Part shown: in pieces, positions 7,443 to 15,774 of the stretch | Numbering within the stretch: position 1 is the stretch's first letter | How the letters are laid out: every line of letters starts with the position of its first letter | Assembly: GCA_014360465.1 (NCBI GenBank) | Contig: JACIXQ010000022.1 | Span: 1 to 33,052 of the forward strand | Direction: 5' to 3' | DNA from: a bacterium | GTDB taxonomy: Bacteria; Armatimonadota; JACIXR01 | DNA length: 33,052 nt | Notes under the pieces: model-generated | Told to the model about the DNA's origin: nothing | The model's database searches: none | The model's input: the letters and a program-made list of their open reading frames with translations, nothing else | Position numbers and translations under genes: made by a program

Positions 7443-10400
7443 CTCAAAATCACTCCTTTTATCGCTTTGACCATCTGGTTCATATCATCTCTCGCCGTTA
7501 ATTCTACTACATAGATTCCGGAGGGCAATATCCTCCCATCCTCCGTCTTCCCATCCCAGAAAATAGAATTACCCCCTGCGGAAGAAGACCTTAGCCCGAA
7601 ATCCCTTATAAGCCTACCATCGGGTGCCTTCACAACAAGTTTAACCTGGCAATCAAGATTAACATTCCAAACTATATTTACCCCTCCTCCGCTCGCCCTC
7701 GCATCAAGCAAACTTACCATTAAAGGCTGAACGATACCCTCTCCCATTTCTATTGCCAAAACCTTCTCACCCTCAACCTTCACAGCGGAGGTCGTCTTAA
7801 GATAGTATCTTTTTTCTCCATCCTTGAGAATAATCTGCCAACCTTTTGGAACGAGGGATAGATTGGGGAAGAGAAGCACGGCATCCCCTTTCACCCACAG
7901 CCTCCACTCCTGCTTTCCTCCTTCCCTTCTTATATCAATGAACAAGGGCTCGTTATTCCGTAGTAGAGAGATTCTCCTTTGAGCTCCCTGATAGGGAGCA
8001 GGGGGTGGGAAGGGAGATGTTATCTCCTGCCTACCTATCCCAATATAGACATTTTCCCCTACCTCATCGGGAAAAACAGCTTTGATGGGTAAGCAGAAAC
8101 CATTATCTGAAGAATTCATTCCACCTTTTACATTCCAGGGCTCCTTGGGGAATATCAAATAGCAATCTTCTTTAACCCTTATCCAGTAGCCAAACCAGGG
8201 GTAAAGTATGTTCTCCATCCCCTGCTGAAGCCCAGCATTAATGTATTTACTTCCATCCCAGCGGAAAAGTATCTGCCCAATAAGGTTCCCCGCCTGGGAG
8301 AAAGGAATCTTGTTGCCGTCTTTCTCCAATTGAAGCCCGGAAAGGGGTAATTGATAGTTCCAGGGCAAACCTATGGCGTTCCAACCCTTCTTTAGAGAAA
8401 TGGGAATTTCCTGATTTGCGCTCATTGTGTAGCCAATGAGTTTTAATTGAGAAGGGCTGAAGACTTGGCTTGTTTTTAGCCAAAACGCTTGTGTAGGTTG
8501 GATTGTTAGGTCACTTCCAAGGCTATAATTGGTTCCGTTCCAAAAGGCGGTTTGTTCAAATTCAACGAGACCATTGAGGGAATCGGCTGGAGCAAATGGC
8601 AAAGAAATGAAGCTTATCAAGTTTTGGGGTTGAGGTGGTGAAGCGATGAAGTCAACCGAGATATCGCTTTTATTTTGAGAATCATCCTCAGCATGGACGC
8701 TTAACTTGTGGGGACCTTGGGAGAGAGGCTGAGAAGGCAGGGCGAGAAACTGCCTTATCCCTTGGTCGGCATAGAAATAAACAGGTTGAATCTCGCTCCC
8801 ATCAAGAGAGAACTTGACAGTGCTTTCTTTGAGATTCTCATCATAAATGGAAGCGGAGAATATAGGGGTCAGGGATGTTTTGGCGCCATTCTGGGGAGAA
8901 AGGATGGTTATCTTGGGCGCTTCTCTATCGGGAGGAAGAGAAGCTATACCTCCCGCATAAGTGCCCGGTTTTTCTGGCTTCGCAGAGAGTATGGTTGAAT
9001 CTCCCTGGCGTTTCTTATTGGTTTCAAGCTGGAACCAAGTATTTTCCTCGGGATTGAACCAGAATATCGCTAAGTTCTGCCAATCTTTTGAAGGCTCAAA
9101 ACCCCTTTCCCTCAGCTGGTCATCTTTAACCGTTATATTCAGGGTATTTGAATTTTGGGGGAAGGAAGGAACATATGAACCATCTCCTTTCCTCACATTT
9201 AAGTTGACGGCGTATCTCATCCCGGTGAATTCCTGGGTTGGCTGGCGGGATAATACTACTACCTTTTTGTGGCGATAGGGAACAAAGCCGATGGAATAAC
9301 CGCGAGAGGTAGAAAGGAGAATGGGGGTTTTAAGCTCATAGCAAACCAACTCAGCCTGAGGAGCCCCCCTGCTTGCACTGAGAAAACCGGTTACGCCACT
9401 AACCACCCAATTCACCCCTCCTTCTACATAATCCACCGCGTTGTCAACTCCTTCTTGGATCTCCTGGATTACAGATTGGAAGGCATTCTTGAGAGAGTTA
9501 AGGAAGTCTCCATTCGCAAGGACCCTATTTACCATTTGGGTGAAGAAATTGGCTATACCGCCTGCACCGCGATAAGCCGATTGGACCCGGTTGAATTTTT
9601 GGGTAACGACCCGCCCTCCGTTTATGAGCTGACCCTGCTCCGTGGGATAGGAAGTGGATGTCAACGCCTGCCCGTTAATCCCTATCCTGATACCACCCCC
9701 TACTCCAATACTGGCGCCTATGTCAATCTGAAAACCGAGGAAAAGTTGTATTGTTTCCTCTATACTTCTCGTGTAAACCGCTTCTCCCTCGGAAGCATTC
9801 TTGGAGAGAAGTTCCTCAAAACTAACAACATCGTTGATAATTCTCTGGGGTTGAATGCTGGCGACACCTCTTGATACGATGGCGTCTACGGCATTATCCT
9901 GAATTAACTGGGATACCCTGTTGCAAAGGTCGGCGGCACAATTCACCTCGTATTCGTTTATCGTATGAAACTGGTCCAAACCCACATTTGTCCCCTCATC
10001 AACGGTAGCTCTGTAAAAGTAAGAAGATGGATTCTGGATATTGTTAAATCTATAGCCGAGCGCGAAGGAAAACTGTCCCGATTTACCGAATATAAAAGGC
10101 ACTCCCAGGTTACCGCCACTTGCTATTTCAAAAGTATCCTGGCTAATCCAATCTGTGGGATTAAGCAGGGTCAATCTTTCCACTTTTCCACTCACATAAA
10201 CACCCGCTACATCGTTGCTTATCTGTGCCTTTGGGCTTGACTCACTCCCTAAGGAGATAGATAAAAAACCAATTTTACCTTGATATGAAAACCCTCCCGT
10301 TGTATCTTGGCAGTATTGACTCAGAGGGGAAAAATATGCGACCAGGGCATCAACGAAGCTTCCTACCCCAGGAAAAACAACATATCCATAAGAGCTGGCT

Positions 10401-11767
10401 GAGGCTAAGGCAAGCTCCAGGGCATTTGCCGACTGGTTCGCATCGTTCAAGGGATTGGAGAACAAGTAATTATAGCCATTGAGAGCGGTAGCGGTCATTC
10501 CTTGTTGCAAGGCGGTTGCACTGATTGGACCACTCTCTATTTTCCCCAAACCACCCTCTATCTTAGCACCGGTGGAATTTCTCTGGCTTATATTAAGAGA
10601 ATAGTTATTGCCAGAGTGGGAAATGAGGAAGTCAAGCCCCTTCCCTGTTATCGCTCCAACAGCCGCTTCCGCCCCCTTCAAACCGAAATTGGTAATACTG
10701 ATACCTTCCTCCAAATAAATCCCTTGAAATAGACCTGCGTCAAAGGAAAAAGCGATGTCTTCTATAAAATTCGCTGTAGGAACCGCTATGGTTGTTGTAG
10801 TTTCGTTGCTTTCCAAGGAATACTCCTGATAAGTGAGGATGGCTTTATTAGTAATTTTCTCTCCACCGAGAACCTTCACCTTGAAAGAAACCTCACCTTG
10901 CGAACTTGCGTCTAAAGATGCTATTTGCCAGGAAAGGGTTCTACTTGAGGAATCATATGTGGGATTTCCGCTACCACTTCCCCCGATATATTCGCTGTTC
11001 TGGGAAATAAAGTCCGATATAACGATATTTTGGAATGTGGAGGTATCATCGTTCCTATAAGTTATCTTGTAGGTAAGTTCGTCCCCCTTGCTGGCGTTTG
11101 TTTTATCAACAGATTTAATAAGAACAAGCTTTGGAGCCTTGATAATTGTTGAAACTTGGTTGCTTTTGAGGGAGGCACCAGAATAGATGAGAGTGGCTTC
11201 ATTAGAGACAGTTCCCTCTTTAGTAGCCTTAACCTCATAGGAAAGGGAAATCTGGGAACCGCTATCAAGGGAGGAGATTGTCCAGACCAGTTTCTTGTTT
11301 TGCGAATCATAAGTAGGATTGCCGGTAGCGCTTCCCTCAACATATTCTGTATCGGGGGGAATTTCGTCAATGATGGTTATGTTCTTTAAGGGTTCCACCT
11401 CGGTGTTCTTACAGGTTAAAGTATACCGCAAGCGCTCACCTACGAAGGCAGAATTTTTATTGACCGATTTTTGGAAGGAGGAGGGAAACGCCAGAACATA
11501 CATATATATATCCCAATTGCCATTTCTGATATCCTCCCATACCACCTTGTTTTCATATATAGCCGGCATTCTCTGCAGATTGGGTGCCAAGCATATGGGC
11601 ATTTCGCTGTTACTCTTTAGGTCTAACATATAAATATCGGAATTTGAGTATATATTTTGCGGGTCGCTATTTCGGTAATCTACCCAAACAATTTTGTCGC
11701 CATATATATCTGGACGCCATTGGGGAGAGGGGTTAGTGCATATCCGTTTAAGTTGCTGGCTCTTCAA
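7439..11767 (-). CDS. C-terminal part of giant exported propeller/DUF11/FlgD-like protein
   Basis: In order, the 1442 residues hold: the last two and a half blades of a beta-propeller (to about 80), two DUF11-type repeats (about 85-330, each with NPTYDS and GEKITNKAIL-like segments), a long unassigned region (about 335-900), an Ig-like domain (about 950-1055), a domain containing KKGWNAIGLPW (about 1060-1210), and a FlgD-like C-terminal domain ending IFWDGKTEDGRILPSGIYVV. The frame continues directly from the gene at 11795-12484 through one TAA, and this part has no signal peptide and no good ribosome binding site before TTG 11767. It therefore looks like the downstream half of one broken or recoded gene. 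The export route and ligand are unknown. Confidence 0.8.
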   Translation of the reverse strand: MKSQQLKRICTNPSPQWRPDIYGDKIVWVDYRNSDPQNIYSNSDIYMLDLKSNSEMPICLAPNLQRMPAIYENKVVWEDIRNGNWDIYMYVLAFPSSFQKSVNKNSAFVGERLRYTLTCKNTEVEPLKNITIIDEIPPDTEYVEGSATGNPTYDSQNKKLVWTISSLDSGSQISLSYEVKATKEGTVSNEATLIYSGASLKSNQVSTIIKAPKLVLIKSVDKTNASKGDELTYKITYRNDDTSTFQNIVISDFISQNSEYIGGSGSGNPTYDSSSRTLSWQIASLDASSQGEVSFKVKVLGGEKITNKAILTYQEYSLESNETTTTIAVPTANFIEDIAFSFDAGLFQGIYLEEGISITNFGLKGAEAAVGAITGKGLDFLISHSGNNYSLNISQRNSTGAKIEGGLGKIESGPISATALQQGMTATALNGYNYLFSNPLNDANQSANALELALASASSYGYVVFPGVGSFVDALVAYFSPLSQYCQDTTGGFSYQGKIGFLSISLGSESSPKAQISNDVAGVYVSGKVERLTLLNPTDWISQDTFEIASGGNLGVPFIFGKSGQFSFALGYRFNNIQNPSSYFYRATVDEGTNVGLDQFHTINEYEVNCAADLCNRVSQLIQDNAVDAIVSRGVASIQPQRIINDVVSFEELLSKNASEGEAVYTRSIEETIQLFLGFQIDIGASIGVGGGIRIGINGQALTSTSYPTEQGQLINGGRVVTQKFNRVQSAYRGAGGIANFFTQMVNRVLANGDFLNSLKNAFQSVIQEIQEGVDNAVDYVEGGVNWVVSGVTGFLSASRGAPQAELVCYELKTPILLSTSRGYSIGFVPYRHKKVVVLSRQPTQEFTGMRYAVNLNVRKGDGSYVPSFPQNSNTLNITVKDDQLRERGFEPSKDWQNLAIFWFNPEENTWFQLETNKKRQGDSTILSAKPEKPGTYAGGIASLPPDREAPKITILSPQNGAKTSLTPIFSASIYDENLKESTVKFSLDGSEIQPVYFYADQGIRQFLALPSQPLSQGPHKLSVHAEDDSQNKSDISVDFIASPPQPQNLISFISLPFAPADSLNGLVEFEQTAFWNGTNYSLGSDLTIQPTQAFWLKTSQVFSPSQLKLIGYTMSANQEIPISLKKGWNAIGLPWNYQLPLSGLQLEKDGNKIPFSQAGNLIGQILFRWDGSKYINAGLQQGMENILYPWFGYWIRVKEDCYLIFPKEPWNVKGGMNSSDNGFCLPIKAVFPDEVGENVYIGIGRQEITSPFPPPAPYQGAQRRISLLRNNEPLFIDIRREGGKQEWRLWVKGDAVLLFPNLSLVPKGWQIILKDGEKRYYLKTTSAVKVEGEKVLAIEMGEGIVQPLMVSLLDARASGGGVNIVWNVNLDCQVKLVVKAPDGRLIRDFGLRSSSAGGNSIFWDGKTEDGRILPSGIYVVELTARDDMNQMVKAIKGVILR

Positions 11768-11794
11768 GTCATATAAAACAACATCTCCACTTCC

Positions 11795-11797
11795 TTA
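11795..11797 (-). other. In-frame TAA inside propeller blade 5
   Basis: The blade motif WxDxxxGSxDIYxYDL continues across the stop as W-I-D-S-K-stop-G-S-G-D-V-V-L-Y-D-L without any frame change. The stop takes the place of one residue before the conserved Gly-Ser. A single base change could have made it. Confidence 0.85.
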
Positions 11798-12484
11798 TTT
11801 GGAATCTATCCAAACTACCTTATCCTCAAATATAGCAGGCGACCACTGGTCTAAAGAATAGGTAAGTTGTATCTCTTGTTGCTTTGAAAGGTCATACATA
11901 AAAATGGTGGGGTTCTTGGATATATCAGGGTCTCCATATCTCCAATCCATCCAAACAACTTTATCCCCATAGATAGATGGCGCCCTTCCAGGGTCGCCAT
12001 GAGTATTTCCTATGACCTTAGCCTGCTTGGTGGCTATATCATATATATAGATATCGTAGGTCCCTAAAACAACCCATACCACTTTATCAGCGTAAATAGC
12101 CGGGTATAACTCCGACGCATCGGTCGTATTGGTAATCCGTATCTCTTCTTTCTTTGTCAAATCATACATATAAATGTCCGAATTTCCGCTTTGAATCTCA
12201 ACATAGACTATTCTATCCTGAAAGATAGCGGGATCGCTTTGATCACCGGGTCTCGTGCAGATGGGGATTTCCTTTCCTTCGCTTAAATCATAGGCATAAA
12301 TATCCCAGCTTCCGTTCCTGTAATCCATCCAAACTATTTTATCACCCCAAATAGCAGGATGCCCCTGGTCGGCACCGTTTGTGCAAATGGGAATCTCCTT
12401 CCCAGCTTTCAGAGAGAGACAGAGGAAAAGAAGGGAAAACAAAAACAGAATCCCTTTCCTTTGGCTCCTCCCATTTCCCGACAT
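11795..12484 (-). CDS. N-terminal part of the same exported beta-propeller protein
   Basis: The first 27 residues are a signal peptide (basic n-region, then ILFLFSLLFLCLSL). The rest is four and a half TolB-like propeller repeats with the recurring pattern PAIxGDKVVWMDxRxGxxDIYxYDL...EIxIxT. The frame ends at TAA 11795-11797 in the middle of blade 5, and the same frame downstream completes blade 5 and adds blades 6 and 7, the number expected for a closed ring. An AAGGAAGG site precedes ATG 12484, and a good promoter lies at 12561-12589. If the stop is real, only an incomplete propeller is exported. A sequencing error or stop-codon read-through are alternatives. Confidence 0.8.
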   Translation of the reverse strand: MSGNGRSQRKGILFLFSLLFLCLSLKAGKEIPICTNGADQGHPAIWGDKIVWMDYRNGSWDIYAYDLSEGKEIPICTRPGDQSDPAIFQDRIVYVEIQSGNSDIYMYDLTKKEEIRITNTTDASELYPAIYADKVVWVVLGTYDIYIYDIATKQAKVIGNTHGDPGRAPSIYGDKVVWMDWRYGDPDISKNPTIFMYDLSKQQEIQLTYSLDQWSPAIFEDKVVWIDSK

Positions 12485-12560
12485 ATTTCAAACACCTTCC
12501 TTTCTCTTTCCGGAATAAGTTCAACACTACCCCTTATCCCGCAATAGTATTATTTTGAAT

Positions 12561-12589
12561 AATGTATCGCGTTTCTTTTATCTTGTCAA
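12561..12589 (-). promoter_or_regulatory. Promoter of the propeller-protein gene
   Basis: On the minus strand, consensus TTGACA (12589-12584) is followed by exactly 17 bp and TACATT (12566-12561). The start would be near 12554, giving a leader of about 70 nt. The gap 12485-12723 separates this transcription unit from the peptide operon upstream; I see no strong terminator in it. Confidence 0.6.
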
Positions 12590-12723
12590 TACTTTTTAAC
12601 TAATTAAGACAGAGGTGAACTCTCACAAAGATTTTACCCCAGCTTCCTTTCCTTTTTACCAAAGACGGTATCAATCCATATTATTTGAAACGCTACGAGT
12701 TTTTTAATCTAACTTTAAATCGT

Positions 12724-13965
12724 TCAATCTCCCATAAGCCAATTATAGAGCTGAGCGGAAATATTTGAATGGTGGAGCACTTCCTTGGCTTTCTTATCTC
12801 TCCTTGTTAGATTCAAAAGAATTCTACAATAATCCCTTAACAACCAGAGACCTCGGCTTATCCAGCGAACAATATAAAAAATATAGATGCGAGGGGAAGA
12901 AAGTGGTATTCCGTAAATAGCGGAGATGATTTCCCTTGGTGGAAAAAGAACCCTGCGGAAGAGCGATATTCTCTTTCTCCATCCCCTGCTATGCCTAACT
13001 CTCGAAAGAAATGAATGAGGCATTTTCAGGTGGCGGTCTTGCGCTCCTAATTGTTCTATAGCTAATTCAATATAGCACTTATCAAAGTCGGATGGTTCAA
13101 TAGAAGAGAGCCACATCGGGGATATATCGGTAGCAAAAAGCTGGCTGGTAATTCGGAGGATCAAATATACTGGACGAATTACACCCCATTTTTTTGCACG
13201 GGCTGAAATCGCTTCCCAATTCATTTCCTTCCCTTGCCGTTTTATCAGTTCGTTGATATCACAGAGCATCCTAAGAGATATGCCCAAAGAAGTATGGATA
13301 GCTGTATGAAGGCAGAGATGGATGAGGAGGTCATCAGGCGAAAGCACCAAAGCCTTAACATCGCCTAATTTTATTTCCTTGGCTCTTGTCCAGATTTCCT
13401 CTGCTCCCTTAAAAGGTAAGTGCCATCCCAGAAGCTCCCATTGAAGGTCTAAAAATATACCTTTACCGGGTAAATTATAGTGTAAGGCCCTTACCCCTTG
13501 AGCACCCAATAGCTTGCAATTATGTGTATTTTTCCAACCAAGCGATAACAAAATATTGTGTGCCTCTCGTATGTGCTTCTCTTGAATTAATATATCGATA
13601 TCCCCCATAGGTCTAAGTCCTATATTTTCATAAACCATTGCCAGATATATACCTTTTAGAAGAAGCAAAGGGATTCCCTTTCTATTAAACACCCTCAGAA
13701 TTCTTTGCGTTTCTTCATATAGTATGCTGTTGCGGAGGGCGGTTTTGAGAAAAGCCTGTTTTACTTTTTCTTCAAGCTCTTTTGGTATGGAGATGTCCAA
13801 CTCTTTCAAATAATGATATAAAAGGGGCAAAACTTCCTGCTTCATCGCCTCCTCAATCAGCGCTTCCCATTCTTCAGGGGAAAGGTTTGCCAGACTTTTC
13901 TTCTCCGCCTCATCACGATTCCCAAGAAGGATAAGTAAATTCTCTAAGGCTTTATTATTCATCAT
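12724..13965 (-). CDS. NTP_transf_5-type nucleotidyltransferase of the peptide operon
   Basis: The 413-aa protein matches the uncharacterised nucleotidyltransferase family PF14907. After a helical N-terminal part, IPLLLLKGIYLAMVY and GLRPMGDIDILI (residues 99-127) give the family signature, with the D-x-D metal ligands D122 and D124. Further family features are the HTAIH segment near residues 220-225 and the helical C-terminal half. Members occur in several RiPP clusters, including paeninodin-type lasso clusters with an HprK-like kinase; the reaction there is not firmly established to my knowledge. It overlaps the S26-GNAT gene by 11 nt and is the last gene of the operon. It probably modifies the peptide or transfers a nucleotide to a phosphorylated intermediate (inference). 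Confidence 0.82.
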   Translation of the reverse strand: MMNNKALENLLILLGNRDEAEKKSLANLSPEEWEALIEEAMKQEVLPLLYHYLKELDISIPKELEEKVKQAFLKTALRNSILYEETQRILRVFNRKGIPLLLLKGIYLAMVYENIGLRPMGDIDILIQEKHIREAHNILLSLGWKNTHNCKLLGAQGVRALHYNLPGKGIFLDLQWELLGWHLPFKGAEEIWTRAKEIKLGDVKALVLSPDDLLIHLCLHTAIHTSLGISLRMLCDINELIKRQGKEMNWEAISARAKKWGVIRPVYLILRITSQLFATDISPMWLSSIEPSDFDKCYIELAIEQLGAQDRHLKMPHSFLSRVRHSRGWRKRISLFRRVLFPPREIISAIYGIPLSSPRIYIFYIVRWISRGLWLLRDYCRILLNLTRRDKKAKEVLHHSNISAQLYNWLMGD

Positions 13966-14917
13966 TCCTCCAACGCATCACTACATAAGAATGATTGCGA
14001 AAACGAGGGTCAGTTTTAAGAAATTTTTCCACATCCGGTAAAGTTATCTTCTCAAAATTGAGCTTCTCGTAAAGAGAAATTGCTGGTTTGTTATCCGCTC
14101 TTACGAAAAGGAAAACCTCCTTCGCTCTTTCCTTCCTCGCCTCTTCAAGCAAGCGCCTCATCAATGCTTCGCCCACACCCAAACCCCGATATAAGGGGGC
14201 GACATAAAGCGAATATATCCAATGCCCCTCAAAAGGAGCATCTTCTTGAGGATGGTGATAAAGGTTAACGCTACCTATTATTTTTTTACCCATCTTAGCG
14301 ACGAATATCTTCCTTCTCTTTTCAAAAAGCGAAGCCTTACCCTCTTCGTAATCCTGATATAGTTGAGAAATATCCTCTACGGTGGCATAGCCCACCTCGT
14401 ATTTCAGGAAACGCCTTCCTAATCTCCTGTAGCAAGATGAACTCTGAATGAAACGCAAACAAATCCCCGCAAGGTGTTTAAATGGTCTTATAAAACTTCT
14501 CAATATCTGACGAAGAAAACGATTAAGGGGAAATAGATGCACCCAAAGAATCCCCACAATGTGGGGTAAGCCCCGAGATAAGTCAAACCCTCTCCCACCC
14601 CTATAACATCTTACAACCTTCCCTATGATGTTCTCTTTCCCAAATGGACCCTCCAGACTATTTAATGAATCACCCCTCAAATAAAATAATTCTCCCTTCA
14701 CCTTCACAACCCGATGCATAACATATTTGCCATCCGCCCTTCTTATCAACAGTATATCTCCGAATTTGGGCTGAAAATTAAATGACTCTAATTCAACGAC
14801 ATCGCCATTCCTGATGAAGGGAAACATACTGCTTCCTTTAGCGGTGAGTCTAACCCGTTGCCCTCTCTTAAGAGATTCCTCAATGAGAGGCTCCAGCTCT
14901 CGCAGGTTAATGTTCAT
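13955..14917 (-). CDS. S26-type signal peptidase fused to a GNAT acetyltransferase
   Basis: Residues 20-105 match the S24/S26 peptidase fold: GSSMFP with the nucleophile Ser (S30), KFGDILLIRR, YVMHRVVKV with His (H68) in the base position as in the SipW/archaeal type, and a RGDS segment (81-84). A stretch at about 115-170 is basic and hydrophobic and may touch the membrane. Residues 175-315 are a GNAT domain with YVAPLYRGLGVGEALM as the acetyl-CoA loop and a C-terminal NKPAISLYEKLNF motif. The ATG overlaps the kinase stop in an ATGA. In this operon the peptidase half is the best candidate to remove the precursor leader, and the GNAT half could acetylate the freed N-terminus (inference). Confidence 0.82.
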   Translation of the reverse strand: MNINLRELEPLIEESLKRGQRVRLTAKGSSMFPFIRNGDVVELESFNFQPKFGDILLIRRADGKYVMHRVVKVKGELFYLRGDSLNSLEGPFGKENIIGKVVRCYRGGRGFDLSRGLPHIVGILWVHLFPLNRFLRQILRSFIRPFKHLAGICLRFIQSSSCYRRLGRRFLKYEVGYATVEDISQLYQDYEEGKASLFEKRRKIFVAKMGKKIIGSVNLYHHPQEDAPFEGHWIYSLYVAPLYRGLGVGEALMRRLLEEARKERAKEVFLFVRADNKPAISLYEKLNFEKITLPDVEKFLKTDPRFRNHSYVVMRWRNDE

Positions 14918-15774
14918 AATATTGATTTTATCAGATTTAACGCCTCTTGTTTAGGGCGCCAGCGAAGAAGATAAAGGGGAACTCTGGCGATAATATCGTG
15001 AATGCTTTTCATAGATAGCTCAAGCAGATGCTCATCCCACCAGGGGATGAAGGCACGTGCCAGAAGCATCGGAGTGGCAAATGGAGGTAGAGGATGGATT
15101 TCTATCTCGGGTGATTTCTCCAGGAGAAGAATCGCCCGCAAGGGGACAGAATGATTGGAGGCTATCTCAGCACTCCCACCCCAAGGTGTTCCATAACAGA
15201 ACACCTCATCCCCAATAACCCTGACAGCTATCCTGTCATCGCTCATCACGATTACATTCGGCTCATTTTTCCAAAAATTCGCCATCGTGCTTTTTCCCTC
15301 CCCAGAGTGACCAACTATCATTATCCCCTGTCCATTATAATCAATGCCCGCGGCGTGGAAGACCAAACCACCTGTAATCGGCATCTTAACCCTTAGGATT
15401 ATCTCGCCTCCTCCTATCCCGAACACACTTTGCCATCCATCTTTTCCCCTCTTCTCCTTCATCACGATATTATCCCATTCCTTATCAGCTATGATAACTG
15501 CTTTATTCTCCTCGCCACCATATCTGATTTCCGCATAAAACCCTTCTCCATTCCTAAAAAGCCTCCATATAGAGCCGGGGTCAAATATCAAATCGCCCAT
15601 TGCCCTCGGTTCCTCAAGGCTTTCCTCCCAACGAAGATGAACTCGGGCGAAAGGATTTTTCGGTATCCCCAAAAATGAGGCATATCTCTTCTCAATCCCC
15701 ATTTCTTTTAAGGATAAGGAGCTTTCAACCTCTATGAGTATATCAGCTATGGAAATATAAAATTTATGGCGCAT
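14914..15774 (-). CDS. HprK-like kinase of the peptide operon
   Basis: The 286-aa protein has the HPr-kinase-type P-loop GHSGEGKST (residues 155-163), preceded by FHAAGIDYNG and followed by VMSDDRIAV (D179, D180) and CYGTPWGG, the pattern of HprK-like proteins found in peptide-modifying cassettes such as ScmC of SynChlorMet and the kinase of paeninodin clusters. The sensor domain of true HprK is absent and the first 120 residues are family-specific. Start: ATG 15774 has an AGAAGGAAG site 5 nt upstream and overlaps the radical SAM stop; an in-frame ATG at 15804 has no such site. In paeninodin the kinase phosphorylates the C-terminal Ser of the precursor. Both precursors here also end in Ser, which makes them plausible substrates. 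Confidence 0.85.
   Translation of the reverse strand: MRHKFYISIADILIEVESSLSLKEMGIEKRYASFLGIPKNPFARVHLRWEESLEEPRAMGDLIFDPGSIWRLFRNGEGFYAEIRYGGEENKAVIIADKEWDNIVMKEKRGKDGWQSVFGIGGGEIILRVKMPITGGLVFHAAGIDYNGQGIMIVGHSGEGKSTMANFWKNEPNVIVMSDDRIAVRVIGDEVFCYGTPWGGSAEIASNHSVPLRAILLLEKSPEIEIHPLPPFATPMLLARAFIPWWDEHLLELSMKSIHDIIARVPLYLLRWRPKQEALNLIKSIL

Noticed and set aside
8708-10732. Several plus-strand open frames of 65-201 codons
   Set aside because: They are antisense to the giant surface-protein gene, lack ribosome binding sites and have no recognisable domains.
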